DNA from: Hermatobates lingyangjiaoensis
Taxonomy: Eukaryota > Arthropoda > Insecta > Hemiptera > Hermatobatidae
Length of the DNA: 64,000 nucleotides
Assembly (NCBI GenBank): GCA_026182355.1
Contig: JAPFBL010000940.1
Span: 26,456-90,455, forward strand
Direction: 5' to 3'
A program made the position numbers and the translations under genes. Below, piece after piece: positions 35,210 to 47,600 of this stretch. Position 1 is the first letter of the stretch. Each line of letters begins with the position of its first letter. The notes under the pieces were generated by a model that made no database searches, was not told where the DNA came from, and saw nothing but the letters and a program-made list of their open reading frames with translations.

Positions 35210-36450
35210 ATCCTTTCGAAATACTGAATTATTCTTATGACATTGGGCACTTTTTCGGTAGTTTCTCAGTATCTATCTATATGTATAAAAAGCAAAAAAA
35301 CATTAAAAAAAGTAGAATCAGTTATAACAGTTGTTTTCTACGAATATTTCATAAAATTCGTTTTTAATATACAAAAAAAACCTTCAAAAAAGTGGAAAAA
35401 AGAAAAAGGTGGTTAGAGGTGTTTAGAGGTAATTATATAAGTAATTTAGTAAAATGGGTGATATCTGTAAATAGAACGAAGCGAAATGATATATATAATA
35501 TATTGTACTTGATTTAAGAAAAAAAAATGGATATTTTCTTTTGAACTAGCATATTTGATATATTTTGTAATTTAAAATAATAAATATTAAATATCGGTAT
35601 AAAAAGCAAAACAACATTAAAAAAAAAGTAGAATCAGTTATAACAGTTGTTTTCACCCAATATTTCATAAAATTCTTTTTAAATATTCAAAAAAACCTTC
35701 AAAAAAGTGAAAAAAAAAAAGGTGGTTAGAGGTAACTTTATAAATCATTTAGTAAAATGGGTTATTTCTGTAAATATAACGATGCTAAATGAAACATATA
35801 AGATATTGTACATGATTTAAGAAAAAAAATGGATATTTTCTTTTGAACTAGCATGTTTGATATATTTTGTGATTTAAAATAATAAATATTAAAATTTCTG
35901 TATAAAAAGCAAAAAAAACATTAGAAAAAGTAGAATCAGTTATAACAGTTGTTTTCTACCAATATTTCATAAAATTCTTTTTAAATATTCAAAAAAACCT
36001 TCAAAAAAGTGGAAAAAAGAAAAAGGTGGTTAGAGGTAACTTTATAAATCATTTAGTAAAATGGGTTATTTCTGTAAATATAACGATGCTAAATGACACA
36101 AATAATATATTGTATTTGATTTAAGAAAAAAAAAATGGATATTTTTTTTTGCACTAGCAAGTTTGATATATTTTGTGATTTAAAATAATAAATATTAAAA
36201 TATCTGTATAAAAGAAGCTTTTAAAAAATTAGTTTTAGTTATAACTGTTGTTTTAAACCAATATTTCATAAAATTCTTATTGTTAATGCATAAAAACTTG
36301 AAAATAGTGCAAAAAGGAAAAAGGTGGTTAGGGGTGTTTAGAGGTAACTATATAAATAATTTAGTAAAATGGGTGATATCTGCAAATAGAACGATGCTAA
36401 ATGAATCACATAATATATTGGACTTGATTTAATAAAAAAAAATGGATATT
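35210..36450 (+). repeat. ~300-bp tandem repeat, ~4 units
   Basis: AGTAGAATCAGTTATAACAG recurs near 35,311, 35,625 and 35,928, and diverged near 36,225. Each is followed by TTTCATAAAATTC, AAAAAGGTGGTTAGAGG and TTTAGTAAAATGGGT. Units are AT-rich and non-coding. Confidence 0.88.
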
Positions 36451-36515
36451 TCCTTCTAATTTTCAAAACCAACCAAAATCAAACTGAATTAACTAATTGA
36501 TTACTTTTTAATTAG

Positions 36516-36547
<32 letters not shown>
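36516..36547. repeat. (TA)n microsatellite
   Basis: Pure TA run. The surrounding 36,450-36,890 is AT-rich with a T homopolymer at 36,711-36,730 and no gene. Confidence 0.9.
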
Positions 36548-36549
<2 letters not shown>

Positions 36550-36889
36550 CCAACCATACCATTTAATTTGAAACTAACGCTGGTATACTTGAATAAGTAA
36601 TTTAGATTTCTTCAAATTAGCCACATCATTTAATTTCAATTAAATAGTTCATTAGGCATTTATTTCTTTCTGAATATATAAATATTATTTTTATAGGTTT
36701 GCTTGGAACTTTTTTTTTTTTTTTTTTTTGGCTGTGATTAAACTAAATTTTTTATTTTAAGATTGTTTTTTTTATGTTTTTAGTAATTTTGGTTCGTGAA
36801 AGTTTACCATATGTTCGTTACTACAAGCTTATATATTTAGCTTGACAGGGTTTTTTATCTATTTCTTTAAATTATTTAATATTTTTTAT

Positions 36890-37475
36890 TGGATTTAAAA
36901 AAATATGTCTTTGAGGGCGTTAAGAGTATGCTCTCTTGAATTCCTTAATGAAGAGATTAACAACATTAGGTCAATTGCCCTTTCATTAAAATATCCCTCC
37001 TCTTATATCGATTTAGATTTGAAGGGTGCTAAAAAAACTTTCTCTAATACTTCAACAGAGCCCCATTCATTGTCAAATTCTATAGTGTTGCCTTATCATG
37101 TGTCATTGGACCCTCTTCCAAGATTAGCCAAACAACTTGATTTTAATATAGTGTTTTCTAATCGTAATAATGTGGGTAATATGTTAATAAAAAACTCTCC
37201 CAGCGAATTGGAGTCCGGTGGTATTTATAAAATTCCGTGCAAAAATTGCCATAAAATTTATATTGGTCAAACTAGTAAATCACTAAAGACACGTGTAAAA
37301 CAACACCAATACAACATAAGTAGACAGAAAAAAAGTAGTGCCTTATTCTTGCATATAAAAAAAATGAAAATCATCATATTGATTGGACAGGAGCTAAATT
37401 TATTACCTATGAAAAATCAATGGGAAAACAAGACTAAGATCTTTCAACCGTAACAAGCGGTCTTCGTCAGAGTCA
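36890..37475 (+). pseudogene. PLE C-terminus with GIY-YIG domain joined to an inverted terminus (PLE-2)
   Basis: The long frame from 36,905 carries RALRVCSLEFLNEEINNI, then LESGGIYKIPCKNCHKIYIG, QTSKSLKTRVKQHQYN and SALFLHIKK. The GIY and YIG parts and the arginine of KTRV are intact, so the nuclease region is better preserved than in PLE-1. A one-base insertion in an A-run near 37,363 breaks the frame. Coding sequence stops at AAAAATCAATG and continues as GGAAAACAAGACTAAGATC, which is the family D terminus in reverse orientation. The codons to the tabulated end (37,453) therefore run through the terminus. Confidence 0.85.
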
Positions 37476-37529
37476 TTCCTACGAAAAAATGTTTTCATTA
37501 ATGAAGAAATATGAAAGCTAAGAGTAGCA

Positions 37530-37815
37530 ACATCTTAGGTTAGGTTACAGTGGCCGTCCCGAAAGAGAACACACGTAGGTCGCAAGCCGGCCCCTTGTGA
37601 TACCACAAAGAGAAATTGAGGCTATTCTCCCCAGTCACTGGTCCACTCGAACCATTTCGAGAGAACAATAAATTTAGACAGATCCCTGATACCAGTGGAT
37701 GCTAAGTTCTCAAGATTGTCAAAGAAGTACTCTCCCAGTGCCTCTTTCCTTCTTTGAGCCAGACCAGGGCATTGACAGAGAAAGTGAGAAATCGTCTCTT
37801 CCTCTTCCTCATCCT
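37530..37815 (-). pseudogene. LINE (Jockey-like) ORF2 C-terminus and 3' end
   Basis: On the minus strand the frame reads EEEEETISHFLCQCPGLAQR, RKEALGEYFFDNLENLAS and TGIRDLSKFIVLSKW, then a stop. The H-FLCQCP-L-RR pattern is the zinc-knuckle-like C-terminus of Jockey/R1-type non-LTR elements. The 3' end has TGTGGTATCACAAGG, GTGTGTTCTCT and CCACTGTAACCTAACCT. The copy is 5'-truncated at about 37,815. Confidence 0.75.
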
Positions 37816-40175
37816 AGCAACATCTTAACTCTCTCCTAATACAGACAATTTTATAAAGAATATGAATGTACAGAAGCCATTATTACTACAAGTAAAGTAT
37901 AGTGATAGTGAAAAAATTTTATTGCCATCCTCTTCTATACTCAATATTAAACCCTAAAAACCAATTAGGATTATTTTATGCCAAAATTTAAAAAAAAAAA
38001 AATAATGTAGCGCGAACGGATAAACAGGCACTTTAATTTTTTTCACAATATAATGAATATATTACTACACATAAATATAATAACAAATATATAGAATATC
38101 AAAATATAGGTTTAAATAAATAAAATAAATTTTAGTATATGTAAAAAACTTTATTCTTCCATAAAGTAAAAATTTTAAACCACAATAAATAAATTATAAA
38201 TGGTGTTTTAGATAGTTTTCTTTTGAGCAGAAAACTTTAAACTCTACCAATAACTCGACTATTTACTTAACTTACGTAAAAATATCACATTTTTTTTTGG
38301 AAGCTTACAAAAAATTAAACAGCCCAGGTTCTTTACATGTTTACTATATTTTAATATTTTATTTGTAATAAAATATTTTTATACACTTTGTTTTAACTTT
38401 ATTGTACAATGAAAATTAAACTGGCAGTTTTTTTCCAGTTAAAATATGATTCAACATTTCACAACAGAAATGTTTTTACTATATACAAACATTGGCGAAA
38501 AATTATAAGCCACTTTTAAGAAAAACATATTACTTTTTACACATATGTTTCGTACATTTATTTAACTTTAAACAAATTATGTACATTTAACTTTTAACTA
38601 TTTCTTTAAAAAAAAAACATACATGTTAAATAATGTATTTCACAATTAAATAATATGTATAAAATAAATAAATACATAACTTTAATGAATCATTTATTAC
38701 AGAAGCAGATGAAAGGTTTAATTCAAAATTTTAATTATTAGAATAATCAAAAGTAAACAAATTAAAGAGTAATTATTTAGAATGACGTTTAAGACTTGAT
38801 AAAAAAAAAGTCATTCTTTTTAATGTTTCTGTTATTACATTTTAATTAGTTTCTTATTAGTTACAATGAGAATGTAAAATTATCAAAAGATAATTAAGAC
38901 GTTAATTAACTGTTAAACTTAACATTATATCCCTTACAGAACTCTAAGGTTAACCAACCACTTATATGTAGCCAACATATGTAATTTTTGCAGTTGAAAG
39001 CTACCAATTATTTCATTTGATACAAATACAATTGGTTAATCATGACAACTTTTCAATGGCTTTTAAAAAGAAGGAACTAAACTAATGAAACAATAAAAAC
39101 CATCTTGCAGAGTATCACCAAAGGTGACTAAGCGATTTCTTTGTAACATCAATTTTTTTTGTTGTTGTTTCCAAATACAATAAAAATGTATTTTGGAAAA
39201 TTTTTTCCAAATAAAAAAAAAAAGAATTAAATTTAAAATTTCATTACAACTTTACTAAAAGTCGTTATTTTATTTAGAAAGTTATCAATTTGAAAGTAAC
39301 TTATGTACAGAAAACTATAAATATCAAAAATTTACGAAGGTTAAATAATTAGTCTAAGCATAATTACAATGTGAATTCTAATTCTGTTCAACCTTACGAG
39401 GGTCCCGGTGAAATGAATACACACTCTCACCAACGTGAGCATTCATAGTAGTGAATTAATAAAAAAAAATTAAATTACTAAATTTGAGTTAATACAAGCT
39501 GATATGATAATAATCATTTATCAGTATAATTGATTTAAATTAATTTTTTAAGAAAAAAATATTGCTGTCAGGTAATTTTATTGCTAATTCTTTAGATTTA
39601 CTAACAAACAAACTCTGCTCCTTAAGTTTATTAAGTTGAATTTAATTTATATTATACGACATCCGCCCGAGAGGATTATAGTTTTTATAAAACAAATTGG
39701 AAATGAAAACAATGCAATGCGACTTAATTTTATTATTTCGATACTGATTCTGTTAATGGACGTCATCAGGAGAGGAAGAGAGGTTAATGTGAGACGACAG
39801 ACAGTCAAGCCTATTGTGCATACTTTTGTATATGAGGTACAAAACTACAAGGAAATAGGAAAACAATAAATGGTCACAAGGCCTTCCACTTTGATAGTCA
39901 AAATATCAACAGCGACTCTAGAAAATGCCAAAATTGATCAAAAGAAGAAACGTTTCACCCAAAAGAAGTTTAAAAAAGAGAAATAACAAGGTTTGAATAA
40001 TAAGAACAAGTACCAAATAACATAGCTATCATTTGGCTTTTAGAAAAGCCATCTACATATTAAAGTTTATGTTTGTTACTTTTGAAGTTACTTTGGGATT
40101 GCCTGGCTAACATATTATATGTTAAATTAATTAAATAACATAAAAAATGGGTAAAATTAAATAAATAAAAATTTT
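37816..40175. other. AT-rich DNA without recognisable gene
   Basis: Very AT-rich with no repeated motif. The 77-codon frame at 39,636-39,869 has no domain I know. On its minus strand, CTGATGACGTCC near 39,770 recalls the termini described elsewhere, but no proper second stem follows. Confidence 0.45.
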
Positions 40176-40176
40176 A

Positions 40177-40179
<3 letters not shown>

Positions 40180-40220
<41 letters not shown>

Positions 40221-40400
40221 GTCTTTAGGAGAAAACGAATATATATATTTCTCTTGAAGACAGATCATCCGAAAATTTGAGTTTGTAAGTGTGTCCTCTT
40301 TCTCTGTGTATTACTTTCTTTCGTTTTAGAACTGATTTGCGTCCAGTTAGGATAGTTTTTTTCGAATTTTAAGTGAAATATATATATATTATTTTACGTG
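40180..40400 (+). repeat. (TA)n and family B terminus
   Basis: (TA)n at 40,183-40,218. Then CTTGAAGA, C, AGATCATCC, GAA, AATT, T, GAG near 40,254-40,280: a family B copy in which the stem is partly spoiled (AGA for GGA). Confidence 0.6.
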
Positions 40401-40499
40401 ACAGTGTCACGTGTACATTCAGACTACAGTTGTTGTTAAAATCCACATAATATTTTTTTTTGTAAAATAATATTTAGTAATGTAATATTTAGTTTTTCT

Positions 40500-40620
40500 G
40501 TTTCAAAATTTATACTTCTGCCTGCCTATGAAAAAGGTTTTAAATAAAGCAATGAAATATTGGCAATGAGAGTTTAATTCGAACCTGAAGAACTGGCCAT
40601 TGTACTTGTACATGTACATG
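40500..40620 (+). repeat. Family E terminus, diverged
   Basis: It contains GCCTATGAAAAAGGTTTTAA, then a damaged AAACCGAAACGTCGGC block (AGCAATGAAATATTGGC) and GAGAGTTTAATTCGAACCTG. Confidence 0.6.
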
Positions 40621-40729
40621 TACAAGGTGCAGAGGTAAGATTAAAACAATAGCTAAAACTGCTTGATCTTAGTAACTTGATCTAAGTATAGTAAAAGAAC
40701 TATACTAGCACAGTACTATGACCTTGAAA

Positions 40730-40880
40730 TACGGTACCGTAGTGTTGATAAGGGATCATCATTTCTCTCTTAGCGACCAATTCGTTTCACGACCTGGTCG
40801 TTGGAACAGAACCCCGTCGTTAAGTGAGGACAAGATGTTTATTTATAACAATATCTAACTGACAAAATAATACTGGACAT
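40730..40880. repeat. Possible pogo/Tigger-like transposon remnant
   Basis: CTTAGCGACCAATTCG and GACCTGGTCGTTGG with CGTCGTTAAGTGAGG resemble the terminal regions of pogo-type elements. I cannot define both ends. Confidence 0.3.
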
Positions 40881-41099
40881 TACTTACACAATTGTGTAAG
40901 GCATAACAGTAATAAAATAGAGAATAAACATCCCCCCCCCCAAAAAAAAACAAAAAAAACGGTCCATACTCGTAGACGAATTGCTGCAGTATTGAGGAAC
41001 CACAAACTTATGTAATATTACACAGATATGTAATATTACACAGAATTTGAATATTACACAGATATGTAATATTCAAATTCTTTTGGACGGTTTAAAAAC

Positions 41100-42395
41100 A
41101 GGATTGAGTGAGGTGAGTGGCATTTTGATTATACTATCTATAATAATATTTAGAGTCTTAGTGGAATCCGTCCCAAGTTTAAGGAGACAGAGGAGTTGGA
41201 CGGTTGATTAACTGCCAGCAATCAAGCGGTTAAAGCTTCCTATCCTATCCGGAGGGTCAGAGAGACTATCCGTGGTAGACGTCTTATAAAATTAGGGTAT
41301 AAAAGGAACGAGTATTCAATCAGGCCAATGAATGTTGAACCAAATGGAGTAAATATAAGGCCAGCCTTCGGGAAATTCAAGAAAAAAAGGTAAAACAGCG
41401 AAGAGGAAACTCTTGGATAAACTTCTGTTCTAGGATAGACGGAGTCTCATAGTTAAATCTTAACTATGGATCCAGTTATGCCAAAGTATATCTGTCAACA
41501 GGATGGGGTAGATGTATGAATTCAAGCACTGAATCATTGGAAGGAATTCTTAATGGAAGTACATTTTCCAGGTTGTGAAGTAGATATGGGAGGAGTCAAC
41601 CCTCCATCTTTGATATCGCCTCCTTTTGTGGGTCGTCTACGAGTTCAAGAGCTTTAAGTCACACGGACTAGATAGGCATTATACCTGCGGAACTTCAAAA
41701 GGCTTCAGAGATTGTTCTCCTATGAATCCTACTTGGATCTATCTTATATTCCTCAATCTTGGTAAGGAAGTTAGGGTAGTCCTTATTCCCCCCCCCCCCC
41801 CAAAGAGGGGATAGAATGCTTCATTCAGGGGTGAAGGACTTTAGACCAATATGTTTGTCGTCTTTTCTTCTCAAGTGTCTGGAGAGAGTAATAAGAGGTT
41901 GTTCGGATGCACTCGATGTAACTACAAGGTCCGACTCTTAACATGCGTACAGCAAAGGTAAGTCTACTAAAACTCCATTTCATACCTTTGTATTCAAGAT
42001 TGGAAGTAGCTTAACTATAAGCAATTCACCATGATTTATTTTCTAGATATAAAAGGAGCGTTTTTTATAATAAATCAAGGTTTGAGTAGATTGTTCACCT
42101 CTTGAAGAAGGTAGGTGTGCAGACATTGATCATTGCATTTGTTGAACAACTATTATTGCCTTAGAAGCATCAACTCCTCCGTAGGGGCTGCCACGATTAG
42201 GAGAGACCTGCCGCAAGGGGGTGTCTCTAGATGGAAATTCCGCTCTTAGGACTTTTATATAAGAGTACAGGTAGGTTTGGAGGCAAAAGGGATATTTGCA
42301 GAGCATGTCAAAGCGAGAAAGAGGAGGAATCTGTTCTTCACTTTCTTTGTCAATGCCTTTGGTCTGGCTCCAAGAAGGAAAGCAACATTAGGAGA
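41100..42395 (+). pseudogene. Decayed LINE ORF2 (reverse transcriptase)
   Basis: Several frames together give the linker and RT blocks of a Jockey-like element. PAELQKASE lies near 41,680 and GKEVRVVLIP near 41,762, before a 15-base C run. VKDFRPICLSSF is at about 41,831, FLDIKGAF at about 42,040 (first catalytic Asp) and LPQGGVS at about 42,208. The sequence then jumps within about 60 bases to CRACQSEKEEESVLHFLCQC (from about 42,297), so the Y/F-x-D-D block and thumb are missing: an internal deletion. Many frameshifts and stops. This is the same family as the 37.5 kb copy. Confidence 0.75.
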
Positions 42396-43315
42396 CTACT
42401 TCTTTGACAAAATACTTCCCTTTGAACCTAGCATCCTACTTCTTTGACAAAATACCTCCCTTTGAAACTAGCAGCCTTCTTCTTTGATAAAATACTTCAC
42501 TTTGAACCTAGCATCCTACTTCTTTTACAAAATACTTCCCTTTGAACCTAGCAACCTTCTTCTTTGACAAAATACTTCATTCTGAACCTAGCAACTTACT
42601 TCTTTGATAAAATACTTCACTTTGAACCTAGCAACCTACTTCTTTGACAAAATACTTCCATTTGAACCTAGCAACCTACTTCTTTGACAAAATACTTCCA
42701 TTTGAACCTAGCAACCTACTTCTTTGATAAAATACTTCACTTTGAGCCTAGCATCCTACTTCTTTGAAAAAATACTTCCCTTTGAACCTAGCAACCTACT
42801 TCTTTGGCAAAATAATTCCCTTTGAGCCTAGCATCTTACTTCTTTGATAAAATACTTCCCTTTGAGCCTAGCATCTTACTTCTTTGATAAAATACTTCCC
42901 TTTGAACCTAGCATCCTACTTCTTTGATAAAATACTTCCCTTTGAACCTAGCAACCTTCTTCTTTGATAAAATACTTCCCTTTGAACCTAGCAACCTTTT
43001 TCTTTGATAAAATACTTCCCTTTGAACCTAGCATCCTACTTCTTTTACAAAATACTTCCCTTTGAACCTAGCAACCTTCTTCTTTGACAAAATACTTCAT
43101 TCTGAACCTAGCAACTTACTTCTTTGATAAAATACTTCACTTTGAACCTAGGAACCTACTTCTTTGACAAAATACTTCTATTTGAACCTAGCAACCTACT
43201 TCTTTGATAAAATACTTCACTTTGAGCCTAGCATCCTACTTCTTTGAAAAAATACTTCCCTTTGAACCTAGCAACCTACTTCTTTGGCAAAATAATTCCC
43301 TTTGAACCTAGCATC
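42385..43315 (+). repeat. 40-bp minisatellite inside LINE ORF2, ~23 units
   Basis: The unit carries CTTCTTTGACAAAATACTTC and CCTTTGAACCTAGCAACCTA. The first unit reads as protein GDYFFDKILPFEP in the LINE frame. It corresponds to GEYFFDNLENLAS in the 37.5 kb copy, and the array is followed by the expected STGIREPIKFIVLWEWLK. Because 40 is not a multiple of 3, the array cannot be coding throughout. Unit variants (GCATCC/GCAACC, TTGACAA/TTGATAA) recur in blocks, e.g. 42,500-42,830 resembles 43,020-43,315. Confidence 0.9.
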
Positions 43316-43480
43316 CACTGGTATCAGGGAGCCAATAAAGTTTATTGTTCTCTGGGAATGGCTCAAGTCGACTAGCTAGAGGGAGAATAGCCCTATTGTT
43401 TATTTGTGGTATCACAATGGGCCAGTTAGAGGCCGATATGGGCCTCTCTTCTTGAACGGCCACTGCAACCTAACGTAACT
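43316..43480 (+). pseudogene. LINE ORF2 end and 3' UTR
   Basis: STGIREPIKFIVLWEWLKST and a stop, then GTGGTATCACAATGGGCC and GGCCACTGCAACCTAACG, matching the 37.5 kb copy's 3' end. Confidence 0.75.
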
Positions 43481-43870
43481 TATTTTGCTTTTATCTCATT
43501 TAAAAATAAAAATTACATCACCTACTACTCACAAACTATAAAAATATCCTCTCTCTCAATAAAATCTTAGTAGCCAGAATATTCAAAATCTTATATATAT
43601 TCAGGGCTAAATTTTCATATGTTATTTCATTCTTAATAAGTGTAAACATTAAAATTTGCATAAGTTCGAAAAAGAATATTGAAAAATTAGCGCAAGTATT
43701 ATCAGAAATTGCATTTCTGATTGAAATAAAAAAAAATCATTAAGAAAGATTAAAAAAACAAAATTAATCATCTCATAATGAATTTGCATTGCAGTCAGGA
43801 ATCAATTGTAAATAAGGCACTGAAATGTATAATACAAAAATAGACATACTACTATAGAGTTTGAATTTTA
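43481..43870. other. AT-rich DNA without recognised feature
   Basis: No gene or recurrent repeat seen. Confidence 0.4.
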
Positions 43871-43884
43871 TATATTATATATAT

Positions 43885-44005
43885 AACAGATTCAATAATA
43901 TATCGACCGTTTGATAGAATGGGTGTGTTCTCTAATCGGGGTTCGGTCAATTATTTTCGGTCAATTGACCGAACCCCGATTAGAGAACACACCCACTATA
44001 TTATA
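43885..44005. repeat. Family E outer ends joined as a tight palindrome
   Basis: GGGTGTGTTCTCTAATCGG is mirrored by CCGATTAGAGAACACACCC around about 43,953. Only the outermost ~60 bp of each arm remain, and the core is missing. It is flanked by (TA)n. Confidence 0.8.
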
Positions 44006-44124
44006 TATATATATAAATGAATTAATTAGGTTGGTGTGACTACAACCTCCCTATGAAGAAGACTAACCATGGCTTTTAATGGCAGGAGCACCCTAAAAGC
44101 ATATGCAAGAACAAACATACATAT

Positions 44125-44345
44125 ATGTTCAAACCACAATAAGAAACGAAAAAAAAAATATTTAATATCTTTCAAGCAGTCATCGTCAGAGTTAAAACCC
44201 ACTAATACATACTCAGTTGGGTTTTAACTCTGAAGAAGATTGCTTGTTATGGTTGAAAGATTTTTGTCATTTTTTCTCATTACTTACTGCTGTTGATTCA
44301 ACATTGATGGTTATTTCACGTGTTTATAGTGAAATATTGTTATTA
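44125..44345. repeat. Family D palindrome, diverged
   Basis: An inverted copy (TCTTTCAAGCAGTCATCGTC) is followed by a direct copy with AACT, CTGAAGA, A, GATTG...TGGTT, GAA. It ends with the outer motif TTATTTCACGTGTTTATAG. Confidence 0.65.
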
Positions 44346-44448
44346 TTCTTCGTAGCGATTCACATCTATCTTCCTGATAACGAGGCCATCGATATATAGT
44401 AGCGAATTTCAGTGATTTCATTTCTGCATATTCTTTTTGTGAATACAG

Positions 44449-44449
<1 letters not shown>

Positions 44450-44479
<30 letters not shown>

Positions 44480-44590
44480 TATATAATCAAACCACAATAA
44501 GATGTTGGGAAAACAAGACTAAGATCTTTAACCGAAACAAGCGGTCTTCATCAGAGTCAAAAACCCAACTTCAGTTGAAAATTCGAGACT
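44450..44590 (-). repeat. (TA)n and family D terminus
   Basis: (TA)n at 44,450-44,486, then AATCAAACCACAATAAGATG and AAGCGGTCTTCATCAGAGTC. Confidence 0.7.
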
Positions 44591-44639
44591 AAAAGTGTTC
44601 GCCTCTCCTTATTCCTATATGTTTACTGATTTACTTGAT

Positions 44640-47600
44640 ACTAATAGGCGTTCTAATAGATAACCATAAAGGAGACTTGGGAGGTGTTTAATAGATAACC
44701 ATATAGACAGACTTGGGAGGCGTTCTAATAGATAACCATCGTGGAGGCAGACATGGGAGGCGTTCTAATAGATAACCATATAGGCAGACTTGGGAGGTGT
44801 TTAATAGATAACCATATAGGCAGACTTGGGAGGCGTTCTAATAGATAAGCATATAGGCAGACTTGGGAGGCGTTCTAATAGATAACCATATAGACAGACA
44901 TGGGAGGCGTTCTAATAGATAAGCATATAGGCAGACTTGGGAGGCGTTCTAATAGATAAGCATCGTGGAGGCAGACATGGGAGGCGTTCTAATAGATAAG
45001 CATATAGGCAGACTTGGGAGGCGTTCTAATAGATAAGCATATAGGCAGACTTGGGAGGCGTTCTAATAGATAACCATATAGACAGACATGGGAGGCGTTC
45101 TAATAGATAAGCATATAGGCAGACATGGGAGGCATTCCAATAGATAACCATATAGGCAGACATGGGAGGCGTTCTAATAGATAACCATATAGGCAGACTT
45201 GGGAGGCGTTCTAATAGATAACCATCGTGGAGGCAGACATGGGAGGCGTTCTAATAGATAACCATATAGGCAGACTTGGGAGGCGTTCTAATAGATAACC
45301 ATATAGGCAGACTTGGGAGGTGTTTAATAGATAACCATATAGGCAGACTTGGGAGGCGTTCTAATAGATAAGCATATAGGCAGACTTGGGAGGCGTTCTA
45401 ATAGATAACCATATAGACAGACATGGGAGGCGTTCTAATAGATAAGCATATAGGCAGACTTGGGAGGCGTTCTAATAGATAACCATATAGACAGACATGG
45501 GAGGCGTTCTAATAGATAAGCATATAGGCAGACTTGGGAGGCGTTCTAATAGATAACCATCGTGGAGGCAGACATGGGAGGCATTCCAATAGATAACCAT
45601 ATAGGCAGACTTGGGAGGCGTTCTAATAGATAAGCATATAGGCAGACTTGGGAGGCGTTCTAATAGATAACCATATAGACAGACATGGGAGGCGTTCTAA
45701 TAGATAACCATATAGGCAGACTTGGGAGGCGTTCTAATAGATAAGCATATAGGCAGACTTGGGAGGCGTTCTAATAGATAACCATATAGACAGACATGGG
45801 AGGCGTTCTAATAGATAACCATCGTGGAGGCAGACATGGGAGGCGTTCTAATAGATAAGCATATAGGCAGACTTGGGAGGCGTTCTAATAGATAAGCATA
45901 TAGGCAGACTTGGGAGGCGTTCTAATAGATAACCATATAGACAGACATGGGAGGCGTTCTAATAGATAACCATATAGGCAGACTTGGGAGGCGTTCTAAT
46001 AGATAAGCATATAGGCAGACATGGGAGGCGTTCTAATAGATAACCATATAGGCAGACATGGGAGGCGTTCTAATAGATAACCATATAGGCAGACTTGGGA
46101 GGCGTTCTAATAGATAACCATATAGGCAGACTTGGGAGGTGTTTAATAGATAACCATATAGGCAGACTTGGGAGGCGTTCTAATAGATAAGCATATAGGC
46201 AGACTTGGGAGGTGTTTAATAGATAACCATATAGGCAGACTTGGGAGGCGTTCTAATAGATAACCATATAGACAGACATGGGAGGCGTTCTAATAGATAA
46301 CCATATAGGCAGACTTGGGAGGCGTTCTAATAGATAACCATATAGACAGACATGGGAGGCGTTCTAATAGATAAGCATATAGGCAGACTTGGGAGGTGTT
46401 TAATAGATAACCATATAGGCAGACTTGGGAGGCGTTCTAATAGATAACCATATAGACAGACATGGGAGGCGTTCTAATAGATAACCATATAGGCAGACTT
46501 GGGAGGCGTTTAATAGATAAGCATATAGGCAGACTGGGAGGGTTTAATAGATCCATATAGCAGAATAGGCGTTCTAAAGATAACCAATAGGACTTGGGAG
46601 GCGTTCTAATAGATAACCATATAGCAGACTGGGAGGGTTTAATAGATAACATATAGGCAGATTGGGAGGCGTTCTAATAGATAACTATAGGCAGACTTGG
46701 GAGGGTTTAATAGATAACCATATAGGCAGACTTGGGAGGCGTTCTAATAGATAACCAAATTAGGCAGACATGGGAGGCGTTCTAATAGATAACCATATAG
46801 GGACAAAGAAACCAATGGGGGAGGCGTTCTAATAGATAACAATAGGCAACTTGGGAGGCGTTCTAATAGATAACCATATAGACAGACATGGGAGGCGTTC
46901 TAATAGATAACATATAGGGAACTTGGGGGCGTTCTAAAGATAACAATAGGCAGACTTGGGAGGGTTTAATAGATAACCATATAGGCAGACTTGGGGAGGC
47001 GTTTAATAGATAACATTAGGCAGACTTGGGAGGCTTTAAATAAAACCATATAGGCAGACTTTGGGGGTTTAATAGAAACATATAGGCAACTTGGGAGGCG
47101 TTCTAATAGATAAATTAGGCAGATTAGGGTTAATAGAAACCTAACGTTAGGGTTCTAATAGATAACATTACAACGGAGGCGTTCTAATAGATAACCATAT
47201 AGCAGATTGGGAGGGTTTAATTAAATAAGCAATTGGGAGGCGTTCAATAGATAAATATACAGACGGGAGGGTTCTAATAGAAACCATATAGCAGCATGGG
47301 AGCGTTTAATAGTAAAAACAACTTGGATTCTAATAGTAACCTTGCGCTGGGAGGGTTAAAGATAACCATATAGGCAGACTTGGGAGGCGTTCTAATAGAT
47401 AACATATAGCAGACTTGGGAGGCGTTCTAATAGTAACCATATAGCAGAAATGGGAGGCGTTCTAATAGATAACCATAAACGACTTGGGAGGCGTTCTAAT
47501 AGATAAGCATATAGGCAGACTGGGAGGCGTTCTAATAGATAACCATATAGCAGACATGGGAGGCGTTCTAATAGATAACCATATAGGCAGACTTGGGAGG

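Noticed and set aside
39636..39869. 77-codon frame at 39.6 kb as a gene
   Set aside because: No recognisable domain, no splice signals, and it overlaps a piece resembling a decayed PLE terminus.
40254..40280. Using the 40.25 kb family B copy as evidence for the RNA fold
   Set aside because: Its stem is already disrupted (AGA opposite TCC), so it says nothing about selection.
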